DNA of 64,000 nt from contig NZ_LN831776.1 of assembly GCF_000981585.1 (NCBI RefSeq), forward strand, positions 3,703,187 through 3,767,186, in the 5' to 3' direction. Numbering within the stretch: position 1 is the first letter of the stretch; every line of letters starts with the position of its first letter. Made by a program: the position numbers and the translations under genes. Of this stretch, positions 16,625-24,511 are shown in pieces. This stretch comes from Paenibacillus riograndensis SBR5. Its GTDB lineage: Bacteria; Bacillota; Bacilli; Paenibacillales; Paenibacillaceae. The notes below the pieces were generated by a model. The model had not been told where the DNA came from. It was given only the letters and a program-made list of their open reading frames with translations, and ran no database searches.

Positions 16625-16903
16625 ATGGTGAATGAGGCGCTGAATAATGTGCTGGCTTTTGCTTCCGTACTGGCGGTTTTTGTCTTGGCCCTGGTTCAAC
16701 TGGTCAAAACCAGCGTGAGCCTTCCGCGCAATCTGGTTCCGGCTGTTGGGCTTGTTATCGGCCTGTTTGTAGGTGCTGTTGCGTACCCTTTTACAGATAT
16801 GAATCTGATATTGCGTCTATGGGCCGGGGGACTTGCAGGATTGTCGGCTACCGGGCTGTTCGAGCTGGCGTTCAATAAAAGGGAAGGCTCAACGAAGGAC
16901 TGA
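16625..16903 (+). CDS. Holin-like small membrane protein
   Basis: 92 residues from ATG 16625, ten bases after AAAGGAGG; ATG 16619 is also possible. Three hydrophobic stretches (VLAFASVLAVFVLALVQLVK, VPAVGLVIGLFVGAVAYPF, LRLWAGGLAGLSATGLFELA) and a charged tail NKREGSTKD match phage A118-type holins. No endolysin or phage structural gene is nearby, so it is a stray holin or a domesticated one. Holins open the membrane to murein hydrolases. Confidence 0.7.
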   Translation: MVNEALNNVLAFASVLAVFVLALVQLVKTSVSLPRNLVPAVGLVIGLFVGAVAYPFTDMNLILRLWAGGLAGLSATGLFELAFNKREGSTKD

Positions 16904-17027
16904 CAGGCATGGTATATCCAGTTACCGGCAGGGGGCGGCAATCTGGTTTAGGCGGTGTCCGCAGGCCAGAAGACCATGCAATGCATAGGTCTTATTCATA
17001 CCATAGAGAAGGAAAGGGGGTGCTCAT

Positions 17028-17450
17028 ATGGGAACATATTTGGATGCGAGAACATCGCAGAATGCCAGTACCGCCAATTCCATTGCGATTCCGATTCTGG
17101 TCATCAACACCCCTCAACTGTTCGGTCAGATTGGCCTGATCACTGAAGGGATTACGACAAATCCGCGTGTGCTGCTTAAGGGAACCATCTCTATACAGCT
17201 TCCCCTGGCTCTGGCAGGAATTACGATTAGAATAGTAAGAGGAACTTTATCTACCGATCCTGTAGTATACTCTGCAACCTCTACATTCAGTTTAAGTATT
17301 CTGGCACCGCAGGTAATTGCTTTTTCCGCCGCTGATTTTCTGCCGCCGGTTACTCCACAATTGACTTATACCGCTTTTGTCTCATCCAATCTTCTGGGTG
17401 CGGTCCGTGTCGGTCCGGAGAGCTTTGACGGAATTCTGGTTTCCGATTAA
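17028..17450 (+). CDS. Hypothetical beta-rich protein
   Basis: 140 residues, start ATG 17028 after AAAGGGGGTG. The sequence has alternating strands rich in Ile, Leu, Thr and Pro (GTISIQLPLALAGITIRIV, STFSLSILAPQVIAFSA) and no signal peptide, Cys or charge clusters. It resembles in style, not in sequence, the small protein at 11265. Such proteins in Paenibacillus are often spore-surface parts, and the next gene is a YjcZ-type sporulation peptide, which supports that guess. Followed by a strong hairpin at 17456-17494. Confidence 0.6.
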   Translation: MGTYLDARTSQNASTANSIAIPILVINTPQLFGQIGLITEGITTNPRVLLKGTISIQLPLALAGITIRIVRGTLSTDPVVYSATSTFSLSILAPQVIAFSAADFLPPVTPQLTYTAFVSSNLLGAVRVGPESFDGILVSD

Positions 17451-17455
17451 TGCAC

Positions 17456-17494
17456 AGCATCCTGTCAAGCCTTCGCTAAGGGAGACAGGATGCT
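17456..17494 (+). terminator. Hairpin after the beta-rich protein gene
   Basis: AGCATCCTGTC pairs perfectly with GACAGGATGCT over a 17-base loop; the T-run is weak. Confidence 0.65.
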
Positions 17495-17609
17495 TATAGG
17501 CTTGGATATTCAGAAGTGATGGCCTAAATATAAACCTTTAAGCCCAATCTATAAGAGGCGGGCGTACATATATTGGTGTGTAGTGATCTTCTTTGAAGGA
17601 GGTAATCTC

Positions 17610-17747
17610 ATGGGTGCAGATTGCGGATATGGCGGTAATGTAGGCGGCGCTAATACGGGTCATGTTGTAAGCCCGTTCACTTCTACAGGTGCAATTCTGG
17701 TGCTTTACATTTTGCTGGTTATTATTTTGAGCGCTTGTTTCATCTAG
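17610..17747 (+). CDS. YjcZ-family sporulation peptide
   Basis: 45 residues from ATG 17610 after GAAGGAGG. A Gly-rich N-terminus (MGADCGYGGNVGGANTG) leads into one membrane helix ending AILVLYILLVIILSACFI, the layout of the YjcZ/small sporulation peptide family (GYGxGYGGGFALIVVLFILL...). The family is made in sporulating cells; its exact role is unknown. Own terminator follows. Confidence 0.75.
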   Translation: MGADCGYGGNVGGANTGHVVSPFTSTGAILVLYILLVIILSACFI

Positions 17748-17760
17748 TATCAGCACGCAG

Positions 17761-17799
17761 CGCGGTCTTTGGGCAGAAATGCCGGAGATCGCGTTTTTT
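17761..17799 (+). terminator. Terminator of the YjcZ-type gene
   Basis: CGCGGTCT pairs with AGATCGCG (one G-T pair), followed by six T. Confidence 0.8.
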
Positions 17800-17867
17800 A
17801 GCCGGTTGTCATGGACAAGCCGTTGCAGGGGATGGGAAAAGCTAAGCTGCAGGAAAAGAAAAAGCTA

Positions 17868-18081
17868 TATAGAGTGAACTTGAAAAACGAACAAAAGGGA
17901 AAAGGGATGGAGGGGAAGTTTGGAACTGGAGGAGCGAATGCGTCCGCCTTTGTCTGCGGATTTCCACCGCGAAGAGCGGTAACAATCAAGAAATCTGCAG
18001 ACAACAGCGGCCGGAAGTCCAAACATTCTCCGTAGTCCCGACGAAGTCCCTAATGTAAATATCTTAAGTTCACTCTTTATA
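17868..18081. repeat. 214-bp nested-palindrome element, MITE-like
   Basis: The outermost arms are AGAGTGAACTT (17871-17881) and AAGTTCACTCT (18066-18076), an 11-bp perfect inverted repeat, set inside TATA. Within them lie GGAG..AATG / CATTCTCC, then TGTCTGCGGATTT (17951-17963) with AAATCTGCAGACA (17991-18003), and at the centre CCGC/GCGG. The whole element can fold as one long stem. It fills the gap between the YjcZ-type gene and the hydrolase and has no believable gene. Terminal inverted repeats with nested arms are the plan of miniature transposable elements; the ends lack an obvious target duplication. Confidence 0.65.
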
Positions 18082-18159
18082 ATTCGAAGAAATAATTGTA
18101 ACTATATCCCATGTGATCCGTATACCAAAAGGATGTGATATCTGAAAGGGGATAATAAC

Positions 18160-19872
18160 ATGAGTAAAAAATTAACGCTGTTTTTGGCCTGCCTGCTGCT
18201 GGGTTTATCGGTTTGGCCGGCGCCTGCTGTACACGGAGCAGAACCTAAGGTGATTTTCAGTGTGAACAATGAAGTGCTTCAATTTCCTGCCAATGAGGTT
18301 CCATTGATAACCGGCAATGTGTTAATGGTGCCTATCCGCAAGGTAGGTAAAGCTCTGGGTTTGGAAGTTGTCTACATACAAAAAGAGAAAAAACTGGAAC
18401 TAAGCCGCAATGGACAGCAGCTTGACATTAAGCTGGGGACAAATGAAGCGGTAATAAACGGGAAGGACAAGCTTGCGATAAACGGGAAAGTTATACTTCG
18501 CGGGAATCTTGTATATGTACCCTTTTCGTTGTTCAATGCTATGGGATTGATCAGTTCCTATGATTCCGCTGCCGGTCAAGCAGCTGTTAATTCGCCGCAA
18601 AATTATGCTGATACTGTCACTGGCCTGCTGGCATCCGGTAAATATGAACAGTTGTGGCAGCGGTATTTCGATAAGTCTGCAAAAACAGCTATGCCGGTGA
18701 TGAAGCTCCAGCAGGCATGGGAAGGACTAGTGGCACCCTACGGAACGTACAACAAGCTGACTTCCTTATCCAGCAATCAAGAGGCTGAGCAGATTTCAAT
18801 TAAAAGCACAGCCTCTTTTGCCAAAGGGGACCTGGCCATCACCATAACCGTCAACAGCAATGGCAAAATTACAGGACTCTGGTTCTCTCCTCTTGCCCCG
18901 TCTGCCGCTGCACCTCAGCTTAAGCTCCCGGAGGGAGTGACAGAGGAGGAAGTTACCGTTGGTGCAGGAACATCGCATCCGCTGAAGGGGCTGCTTACCC
19001 TCCCCGCAAATCCGTCTCATCCTGTACCATCGGTTGTGCTCGTCCAAGGTTCGGGAGCTTCAGACCGCGACGAAACGGTGCTTGGCTACAAACCGTTTAG
19101 GGATATCGCCTATAGTCTTGCCAAACAGGGCATCGCAGTACTACGGTATGATAAGCGGAGTTACTCGTATCCGGAGCAGTTTACGGGGGCAGCAGCAGCT
19201 ACGATAAATGTTAAGGATGAAGTGGTGGATGATGCGGTTGCCGCTGCTAATCTGCTCAAGGCAGACCGGCGGATGGATTCCGCCCGGGTCTATCTGGCAG
19301 GTCACAGCCTTGGTGGAATGCTGGCTCCGAGAATCGACTCCGAAGGCGGGAAATTCGCGGGATTGATCCTGCTGGCAGGCTCACCGCGGAATCTGTGGGA
19401 GATTATGTACGATCAGAACATGGCGGTCATCAATTCTCTCCCGGATGGCGACCCGGTCAAAGCGCAGGCGGCTGCAGCCGTTAACGCCGAACTCTCCAAG
19501 GCGAAGGCACTGGCTGCGATGACGCTTGAACAAGCTAAGACGGCACCCAGTGTTTTTAAAATGCCGGCTTATTATTTCAAAGAGATGGATATGCATAATA
19601 CAGCTGAACTGGCCCGCAAGCTGACCAAACCGGTACTTGTGCTGCAAGGGGGAGATGATTTTCAGGTCTATCCCGCAACGGACTTTTCCTTATGGAAAGA
19701 AGTATTGAAGGGGAATGCCGCCGCTTCATTTAAGCTTTACCCCGGGCTCAATCATTTCTTCGTGAATTACGAAGGCAAGGATGCGGGAACTGCGGCGGAA
19801 TATAATACTCCAGGAATGGTTGACGAGCAGGTGCTTAGCGATATGGGACAATGGATCTTGGGGCAGCAATAA
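18160..19872 (+). CDS. Secreted alpha/beta hydrolase with N-terminal copper-amine-oxidase-like domain
   Basis: 570 residues, start ATG 18160 after AAAGGGG. A signal peptide ends near VHGAEPK. Residues 33-135 form the Cu_amine_oxidN1 stalk domain common in Paenibacillus surface proteins (FPANEVPLITGNVLMVPIRK); 148-245 look like DUF3887 (ADTVTGLLASGKYEQLWQRY); 260-570 are the hydrolase with LVQGSGASDRDE, nucleophile elbow GHSLGG (Ser383) and catalytic His532 in GLNHFF. The three-part plan is well known in surface esterases/peptidases of this group; the substrate is unknown. Confidence 0.85.
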   Translation: MSKKLTLFLACLLLGLSVWPAPAVHGAEPKVIFSVNNEVLQFPANEVPLITGNVLMVPIRKVGKALGLEVVYIQKEKKLELSRNGQQLDIKLGTNEAVINGKDKLAINGKVILRGNLVYVPFSLFNAMGLISSYDSAAGQAAVNSPQNYADTVTGLLASGKYEQLWQRYFDKSAKTAMPVMKLQQAWEGLVAPYGTYNKLTSLSSNQEAEQISIKSTASFAKGDLAITITVNSNGKITGLWFSPLAPSAAAPQLKLPEGVTEEEVTVGAGTSHPLKGLLTLPANPSHPVPSVVLVQGSGASDRDETVLGYKPFRDIAYSLAKQGIAVLRYDKRSYSYPEQFTGAAAATINVKDEVVDDAVAAANLLKADRRMDSARVYLAGHSLGGMLAPRIDSEGGKFAGLILLAGSPRNLWEIMYDQNMAVINSLPDGDPVKAQAAAAVNAELSKAKALAAMTLEQAKTAPSVFKMPAYYFKEMDMHNTAELARKLTKPVLVLQGGDDFQVYPATDFSLWKEVLKGNAAASFKLYPGLNHFFVNYEGKDAGTAAEYNTPGMVDEQVLSDMGQWILGQQ

Positions 19873-19945
19873 AACCCCGGAATTACTGATATACACGAAT
19901 TTTGCACAAAGTTACTTATGACTAATCTTGCCTGGAGGGGGAGCT

Positions 19946-20884
19946 ATGCCTAATATTTCTAAGAATCTGACTGAATTGATTGGAAACACGCCGCTGCTGG
20001 AGCTGGCGAATTATGGGAAGAGTCATCAGGTGGAGGCCAGATTAATCGGGAAGCTGGAATACTTCAATCCCGCAGGAAGCGTTAAGGATCGTATCGGTTA
20101 TGCCATGATACAAGACGCCGAAGCCAAAGGGCTGATTCACAAGGATTCGGTGCTGATCGAGCCGACCAGCGGAAATACCGGCATTGGTCTTGCTTTTGCC
20201 GCTGCAGCACTCGGGTACAGAATGATCATCGTGCTGCCCGAGACGTTCAGCGTGGAACGCCGCAAGCTGCTCGGAGCGCTTGGAGCTGAACTGGTGCTGA
20301 CTCCGGGTGCGGAAGGAATGCTGGGTGCGGTTCAAAAAGCTGAGGAATTGGCTGCGGCCATACCCCATTCGTTCATCCTGCAGCAATTCAGCAACCCGGC
20401 CAATCCGCAAATCCACCGTGACACTACAGCAGAGGAAATCTGGAGGGATACCGGAGGGGCAGTGGATATTTTTGTGGCAGGTGTAGGAACGGGAGGCACC
20501 ATCACCGGAGTAGGCGAAGTGCTGAAGGCCAGAAATCCTGAAGTGCAGGTCGTTGCAGTTGAACCGGCGGACTCTCCGGTTTTATCGGGAGGCAAACCGG
20601 GGGGACACCAAATTCAGGGGATTGGAGCCAATTTTGTGCCGGCCAATTTTAATTTCGGGGTTGTGGACGAGATTTTTCAGGTGGAGAACAGGCATGCATT
20701 TGAAACTGCACGCAGCCTGGCCGCAACCGAAGGTCTGCTGGTGGGGATCTCCTCCGGTGCCGCCGTCTACGCCGCTTCCCAAATTGCCAAACGTCCCGGT
20801 AATCAGGGAAAAAATATTGTAGTCATCCTGCCGGATACAGGGGAACGTTACTTGTCTACACAGCTTTTTGATACGGAAGAATGA
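19946..20884 (+). CDS. cysK: Cysteine synthase (O-acetylserine sulfhydrylase)
   Basis: 312 residues from ATG 19946 following GGAGGGGG. PLP enzyme of fold type II: the lysine is in [12 protein letters not shown], the substrate loop is [20 protein letters not shown] and the phosphate loop [16 protein letters not shown]; the late [10 protein letters not shown] is the pyridine-binding serine. It makes cysteine from O-acetylserine and sulfide. Compared with housekeeping CysK the spacing and motifs are normal. Monocistronic; no CymR or S-box signal seen upstream. Confidence 0.9.
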   Translation: MPNISKNLTELIGNTPLLELANYGKSHQVEARLIGKLEYFNPAGSVKDRIGYAMIQDAEAKGLIHKDSVLIEPTSGNTGIGLAFAAAALGYRMIIVLPETFSVERRKLLGALGAELVLTPGAEGMLGAVQKAEELAAAIPHSFILQQFSNPANPQIHRDTTAEEIWRDTGGAVDIFVAGVGTGGTITGVGEVLKARNPEVQVVAVEPADSPVLSGGKPGGHQIQGIGANFVPANFNFGVVDEIFQVENRHAFETARSLAATEGLLVGISSGAAVYAASQIAKRPGNQGKNIVVILPDTGERYLSTQLFDTEE

Positions 20885-20929
20885 TGAGCTATCCTTCCAT
20901 TTTTTCGTATAGAATATGAATTTTGATTC

Positions 20930-20938
20930 TGGTACAAT
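20930..20938 (+). promoter_or_regulatory. Extended -10 promoter, duplicated upstream of both coiled-coil genes
   Basis: TGGTACAAT (TGn-TACAAT) lies 31 bases before the start codon and recurs at 21861-21869 before the paralogue, inside a conserved stretch TTCTGGTACAATCTAT. No good -35 is seen, as expected for an extended -10. Confidence 0.55.
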
Positions 20939-20968
20939 CTATGTATTAAGTTTGAAGGAGCGGAGCAC

Positions 20969-21370
20969 ATGGATAATGATCTGGTGCAAATGTTGCGGAC
21001 TGTTATACGGGAAGAACTAATCCCCATCAAGGAAGAAGTATCCTCTGTTAGGGAACAAGTATCTTCCGTAAAAGCGGAGGTATCCACAGTAAGAGAAGAA
21101 GTATCTTCCGTTAATGTGGAGGTATCCACTATTAAGGAAGAATTAGAAACTGTCAATGTACGCTTAGACCGGATTGAAGCAGAGCAGCAGATTATGAAGC
21201 AGGACCAGAAAATAATGATAGAAGAGCAGGAATTGATTAAACGTGCTGTGCTGGAAACGAACGAACGTGTAATCAAAATTGAGTCCATTGTGGAGAATCA
21301 GCACCGGATCATTGAACTGCTGTCGGCACGGTCCATTGAGCAGGAAGCTCAGATTAAACGGATAATATAG
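20969..21370 (+). CDS. Coiled-coil protein of unknown function, long paralogue
   Basis: 133 residues after GAAGGAGCGGAGCAC. A conserved head (MDNDLVQMLRTVIREEL) is followed by a run of seven-residue units EEVSSVR EQVSSVK AEVSTVR EEVSSVN VEVSTIK EELETVN, then a conserved tail with TNERVIKIES and QEAQIKRI. It is almost all coiled coil, Glu- and Val-rich, with no Cys or Trp. It is 56 residues longer than its neighbour at 21900, exactly eight heptads. Function unknown; such short coiled coils occur beside mobile genes in Bacilli. Confidence 0.7.
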   Translation: MDNDLVQMLRTVIREELIPIKEEVSSVREQVSSVKAEVSTVREEVSSVNVEVSTIKEELETVNVRLDRIEAEQQIMKQDQKIMIEEQELIKRAVLETNERVIKIESIVENQHRIIELLSARSIEQEAQIKRII

Positions 21371-21378
21371 ATTGTCTT

Positions 21379-21410
21379 GTCCGGCACAGTCAGTTGCCGG
21401 ACTTTTCTTT
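21379..21410 (+). terminator. Terminator of the long coiled-coil gene
   Basis: GTCCGGCA pairs with TGCCGGAC, then TTTTCTTT. The same kind of hairpin follows the paralogue. Confidence 0.85.
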
Positions 21411-21508
21411 ATTAAGCGGTTCCCGTCATTTAAGCTGTCTTTCCGGATTGGGAAGGGTGGCATTTCATATATCATATAAGGCAAACCCGTATAAATAAAG
21501 GGTTTGCA

Positions 21509-21812
21509 CATACTGATTTTAGTTTTCTCTTCAAGCTCATTCTCCACAAATTTTGCAAGCCACTTCTCAATGAATTTACTGAATGTGAGTTTCTCTGGGT
21601 GGATATAATGTCCTGATTCAATTTCCATCTTGAATTTTACCAGTTCTTCCTCCAGATGGTTTTGCAACCGCCGTGGGGCTCGAAGAAATTTCAGGATCTT
21701 AGACACGGATTGTTCTACGCTCAAAGTCCCGTTGAACTTGGGCATCATACCCAAGTTCAACGGTCAGTCGCCAGGAGTTATTGCCGCGCTTTTCTATGCT
21801 ACCTTTCGCCAT
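21509..21812 (-). pseudogene. N-terminal relic of a tyrosine recombinase (phage/ICE integrase)
   Basis: From ATG 21812 the minus strand reads MAKGSIEKRGNNSWRLTVEL and then YDAQVQRDFERRTIRV and a stop; shifting frame it continues LEEELVKFKMEIESGHYIHP and EKLTFSKFIEKWLAKFVENE. This is the AP2-like arm-binding domain and the start of the core-binding domain of Int proteins. The whole catalytic domain (R..H..R..Y) is gone. A 14-bp perfect inverted repeat sits inside the first part. It lies between the two coiled-coil paralogues, on the opposite strand. Confidence 0.8.
21729..21763. repeat. 14-bp perfect inverted repeat inside the integrase relic
   Basis: CCGTTGAACTTGGG and CCCAAGTTCAACGG are separated by 7 bases. 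No T-run follows on either strand, so it is not a normal terminator. Confidence 0.6.
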
Positions 21813-21899
21813 AAAAATATGATCTCCCTATTTTCACATGTAGAATAAAAATTTTGCTTCTGGTACAATCTATATATCAAGTTTGAAGGAGCGGAGCAC

Positions 21900-22133
21900 A
21901 TGGATAATGATTTGGTGCAGTTATTGCGGTCTGTTATCCGGGAAGAGTTGGCACCCGTAAATGAGCGATTGGATCGGATAGAGACAGAACAGACTCTTAT
22001 TAAACAAGCTGTTTTGGATACGAACGAACGTGTGAAGAAAATTGAAGAAGTTCAAGAGTCGCAACATAAAATTATTGAATTGCTCTCGGTCCGGTCGATT
22101 GATCAGGAAGCCCAATTGAAACGAATCAAATAG
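21900..22133 (+). CDS. Coiled-coil protein of unknown function, short paralogue
   Basis: 77 residues. Head MDNDLVQLLRSVIREEL, then ERLDRIETEQTLIKQAVLDT and tail VRSIDQEAQLKRIK match the long paralogue at 20969 end to end, minus eight heptads. The leader (ribosome site AAGGAGCGGAGCAC, extended -10) is duplicated as well, so a whole transcription unit was copied. Presumably the two can form mixed coils. Function unknown. Confidence 0.7.
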   Translation: MDNDLVQLLRSVIREELAPVNERLDRIETEQTLIKQAVLDTNERVKKIEEVQESQHKIIELLSVRSIDQEAQLKRIK

Positions 22134-22140
22134 ATAACTC

Positions 22141-22174
22141 AGTCCGGCGCGGTCAAGGGTCGGACTTTTCTTTG
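22141..22174 (+). terminator. Terminator of the short coiled-coil gene
   Basis: AGTCCG pairs with CGGACT, then TTTTCTTTG. Confidence 0.75.
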
Positions 22175-22249
22175 TTTTGTGACTAACAAAGGGCAATTAC
22201 AGGCTTTGTGAACGGAAGAGGTGTTTATACCTCCAGAAGGCGTTAGGGT

Positions 22250-22554
22250 GAATTTCCTAACTATATCGAAATCACTGTCAGAACGTCTTTGATTAAGAAA
22301 GCGTGAATGAAAAGTTTTATCAGTTGTTACTACGACCGGTTCAAATATATATGCCATCCGCTTACATAAATTGTTTCAACGTCATGTTGCTCTATTAGGT
22401 ATTTTGCTAGGAGGTTACTTGCATCTCCACAGCAGGCTCGCGGAAATCGGTTAAACCAGGGAGACATCGAGAATTCTGATGTGTCCATTTGCTCAATTGT
22501 CTGGCGAAAGAGAGCAGCTGAGTCACGGATCTTTCTATAAAGTTCATGTTCCAT
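22250..22554 (-). pseudogene. Broken gene of an uncharacterised family
   Basis: From ATG 22554 the frame gives MEHELYRKIRDSAALFRQTI ... NRFPRACCGDASNLLAKYLIE ... VETIYVSGWH and stops at 22330. A second minus frame continues with EPVVVTTDKTFHSRFLNQ. The FPxxCCGDASxLLAxYL block reminds me of small cytoplasmic transglutaminase-like proteins in which the Cys is followed by HAWLE; that His block is missing here, deleted at the junction. The gene is therefore probably dead. The family assignment is tentative. Confidence 0.5.
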
Positions 22555-22715
22555 GGAAACCTACAATTAATAAAATTTAAGGACTTTCGCGTGCAAGGCA
22601 CGCAAAACTATGTGAAATTTTATCTCTGAATTGAAGTTGTCAAAATCATGCCTACTATGATAATCAGCAAAACGGTAGAAATGCTAAAGAAATATGCTGT
22701 AATATTTTTTCAGAA

Positions 22716-22970
22716 ATGAGGATAAAGAAAGAATCTGAAAAGGTGTGCGCTGATTATGAAAAGAGAAAAGAAGGAGCTAACGGTAATTATTTTTTTGTGG
22801 ATAAGGACGAAAATGTGATACTCAACAGTATGGAAGAGACATTCACGAAATTAAGCCAGGCGGAAAGGAACCAACTTCATGCTCGTATAAAGTGGCCTTC
22901 ACTGGGAAAAGAGCATTTTAAAAATACAGACCAGTCGTATTTGGCTGGTTTTTTGCATTCTGTACACTGA
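22716..22970 (+). CDS. Doubtful small protein or gene remnant
   Basis: The frame encodes a charged, partly helical stretch (MEETFTKLSQAERNQLHARI) but has no ribosome site at ATG 22716. It stays open upstream to about 22630 (YYDNQQNGRNAKEICCNIFS), and its last residues run through a weak hairpin (ACCAG/CTGGT then T5, 22929-22954). This pattern suits the 3' part of a lost gene better than an intact one. Not recognised. Confidence 0.3.
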   Translation: MRIKKESEKVCADYEKRKEGANGNYFFVDKDENVILNSMEETFTKLSQAERNQLHARIKWPSLGKEHFKNTDQSYLAGFLHSVH

Positions 22971-22978
22971 AGATGATT

Positions 22979-23397
22979 CATTAAGAGAGCGATAGTGGTT
23001 TCAGGAATTGGTACCCAATAAGGTACCCAATTACTGCTTTTGGCCAGAAAATCATTGTGAATAAAATGGATGAACCTGCGATATATAAGGTTTTAAACAT
23101 AAAAATCGAGGCTCCCTTTCGGGAGCCTCTTTCATGGGAGAGGAGAAACCGGACGAAGAGCTTATGGGGAAACGTAAGCCTGCTCCGCGGTTGTCTACGA
23201 CATTTTGTGATGTCGATAGTTACATGATGTCCCTGAATGCCCAATCTTATACACGCGAAGCTGGAAAAAAACCGTTATTCTTTATTTTGACACCGACAGA
23301 CATTTTTTTATTTCGATAGACAATTGTGGTACGATAGGCTTGGACTTGTGCCTTGAACGGCATAATAAACAGAGACATAAGAGCAGGTGAATGAGCG
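22979..23397. other. Intergenic gap before rsmD
   Basis: Contains a strong hairpin at 23107-23128 (GAGGCTCCC/GGGAGCCTC then TTTC) and a small CGACAT/ATGTCG repeat at about 23199. No gene recognised; frames in it lack ribosome sites. Confidence 0.5.
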
Positions 23398-24006
23398 GTG
23401 AGAGTTGTATCGGGAAGTGCAAAGGGGAGGCCTCTGAAGAGTGTTCCGGGCACCGGGACAAGACCCACTACTGATAAGGTCAAGGAAGCGATGTTCAGTA
23501 TGATCGGCCCGTATTTTGACGGAGGAGCCGCACTGGATTTGTTCGCCGGGACAGGAGGGCTTGGTATTGAAGCCTTGAGCAGGGGAATGGATCAGGCCGT
23601 TTTTGTGGATATGGAGCAAAAGAGCATTGATACGGTGCGTGCGAATCTGAAGGCAGCCAAGGTCGAAGCGCAGGCAGAGGTATACCGCAATGATGCCGGA
23701 AGAGCGCTTAGTGCGCTGGAGAAAAGGGGGCGTTCCTTTGATCTGGTTTTCCTTGATCCTCCATACAGGCTTAAGCACGGGAATGAGCTGATGCTGGCCA
23801 TGGTTCAAAAGGGACTGCTCCGTGAGGATGCTGTGATTGTGCTGGAGCATGAATCCAGCTATGAGTATCCGGAGGTTATTCCGGGATTCCGGAGAACACG
23901 GCAAGCTGTATACGGCGAGACGGCAGTGTCTATTTATAAGTATGAGGCATCTTCCCAACAAGAAGCAGGGAATGCCAAGGAGGGTAATGATGAGTCTGCA
24001 GATTAG
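23398..24006 (+). CDS. rsmD: 16S rRNA (guanine-966-N2)-methyltransferase RsmD
   Basis: 202 residues, GTG start. MRVVSGSAKGRPLKSVPGTG and RPTTDKVKEAMFSMI are the RsmD N-terminus, ALDLFAGTGGLGIEALSRG is the SAM site and FLDPPY the catalytic motif of N2/N6 methylases. It methylates G966 in 16S rRNA of the 30S subunit. The C-terminal SSQQEAGNAKEGNDESAD is extra low-complexity. Its end overlaps the coaD start by 17 bases, the conserved ylbH-coaD order. Confidence 0.93.
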   Translation: MRVVSGSAKGRPLKSVPGTGTRPTTDKVKEAMFSMIGPYFDGGAALDLFAGTGGLGIEALSRGMDQAVFVDMEQKSIDTVRANLKAAKVEAQAEVYRNDAGRALSALEKRGRSFDLVFLDPPYRLKHGNELMLAMVQKGLLREDAVIVLEHESSYEYPEVIPGFRRTRQAVYGETAVSIYKYEASSQQEAGNAKEGNDESAD

Positions 24007-24511
24007 AAAAGAACGTGTCGCTATCTATCCGGGTACCTTTGATCCGGTGACGATGGGACATATGGATATTATTCAGCGCGCAGCAAAACAGTTCGACAGA
24101 CTGATTGTTGCCGTTCTTAACAACTTAAGTAAAAACCCGTTATTCTCCGTTGAAGAACGGACGGATTTGCTTCGGCAAGCCACTCAGGACATTCCTAATG
24201 TGGAAGTGGACAGCTTCCGCGATCTGCTGGTCAACTATGTCCGGCAAAAGGATGCCCAGGTTATCGTCCGCGGGATCCGGACAGTGACCGATTTTGAATA
24301 TGAACTGCAGAATGCCTCGATTAACCATAATCTGGACCCCGATGCGGAAACCATATTTATGATGACCAATCCGAAGTACTCCTATCTTAGTTCCAGTGTA
24401 GTGAAGGAGATTGCACATTTCGGCGGGAATGTCTCCGATTTTGTGACACCCGAAGTCGAACTGGCAATGAAGCACAAGTTCAAGCGGATGGACGGCGGAG
24501 TGAAGCCATAA
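23990..24511 (+). CDS. coaD: Pantetheine-phosphate adenylyltransferase
   Basis: 173 residues from ATG 23990, five bases after AAGGAGGG (ATG 23987 is too close). Nucleotidyltransferase motif AIYPGTFDPVTMGHMDI with the catalytic T/HxGH, and the second motif SYLSSSVVKEIA. It joins ATP to 4'-phosphopantetheine to give dephospho-CoA, the rate-limiting step of CoA synthesis, and so feeds the fatty-acid operon downstream. Its 3' end overlaps the converging ylbJ gene by 32 bases. Confidence 0.95.
   Translation: MSLQIRKERVAIYPGTFDPVTMGHMDIIQRAAKQFDRLIVAVLNNLSKNPLFSVEERTDLLRQATQDIPNVEVDSFRDLLVNYVRQKDAQVIVRGIRTVTDFEYELQNASINHNLDPDAETIFMMTNPKYSYLSSSVVKEIAHFGGNVSDFVTPEVELAMKHKFKRMDGGVKP

Noticed and set aside
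17811..18035. Reading frames on both strands in the nested-palindrome element
   Set aside because: No ribosome site, basic low-complexity product, and the sequence is explained by the palindromes.
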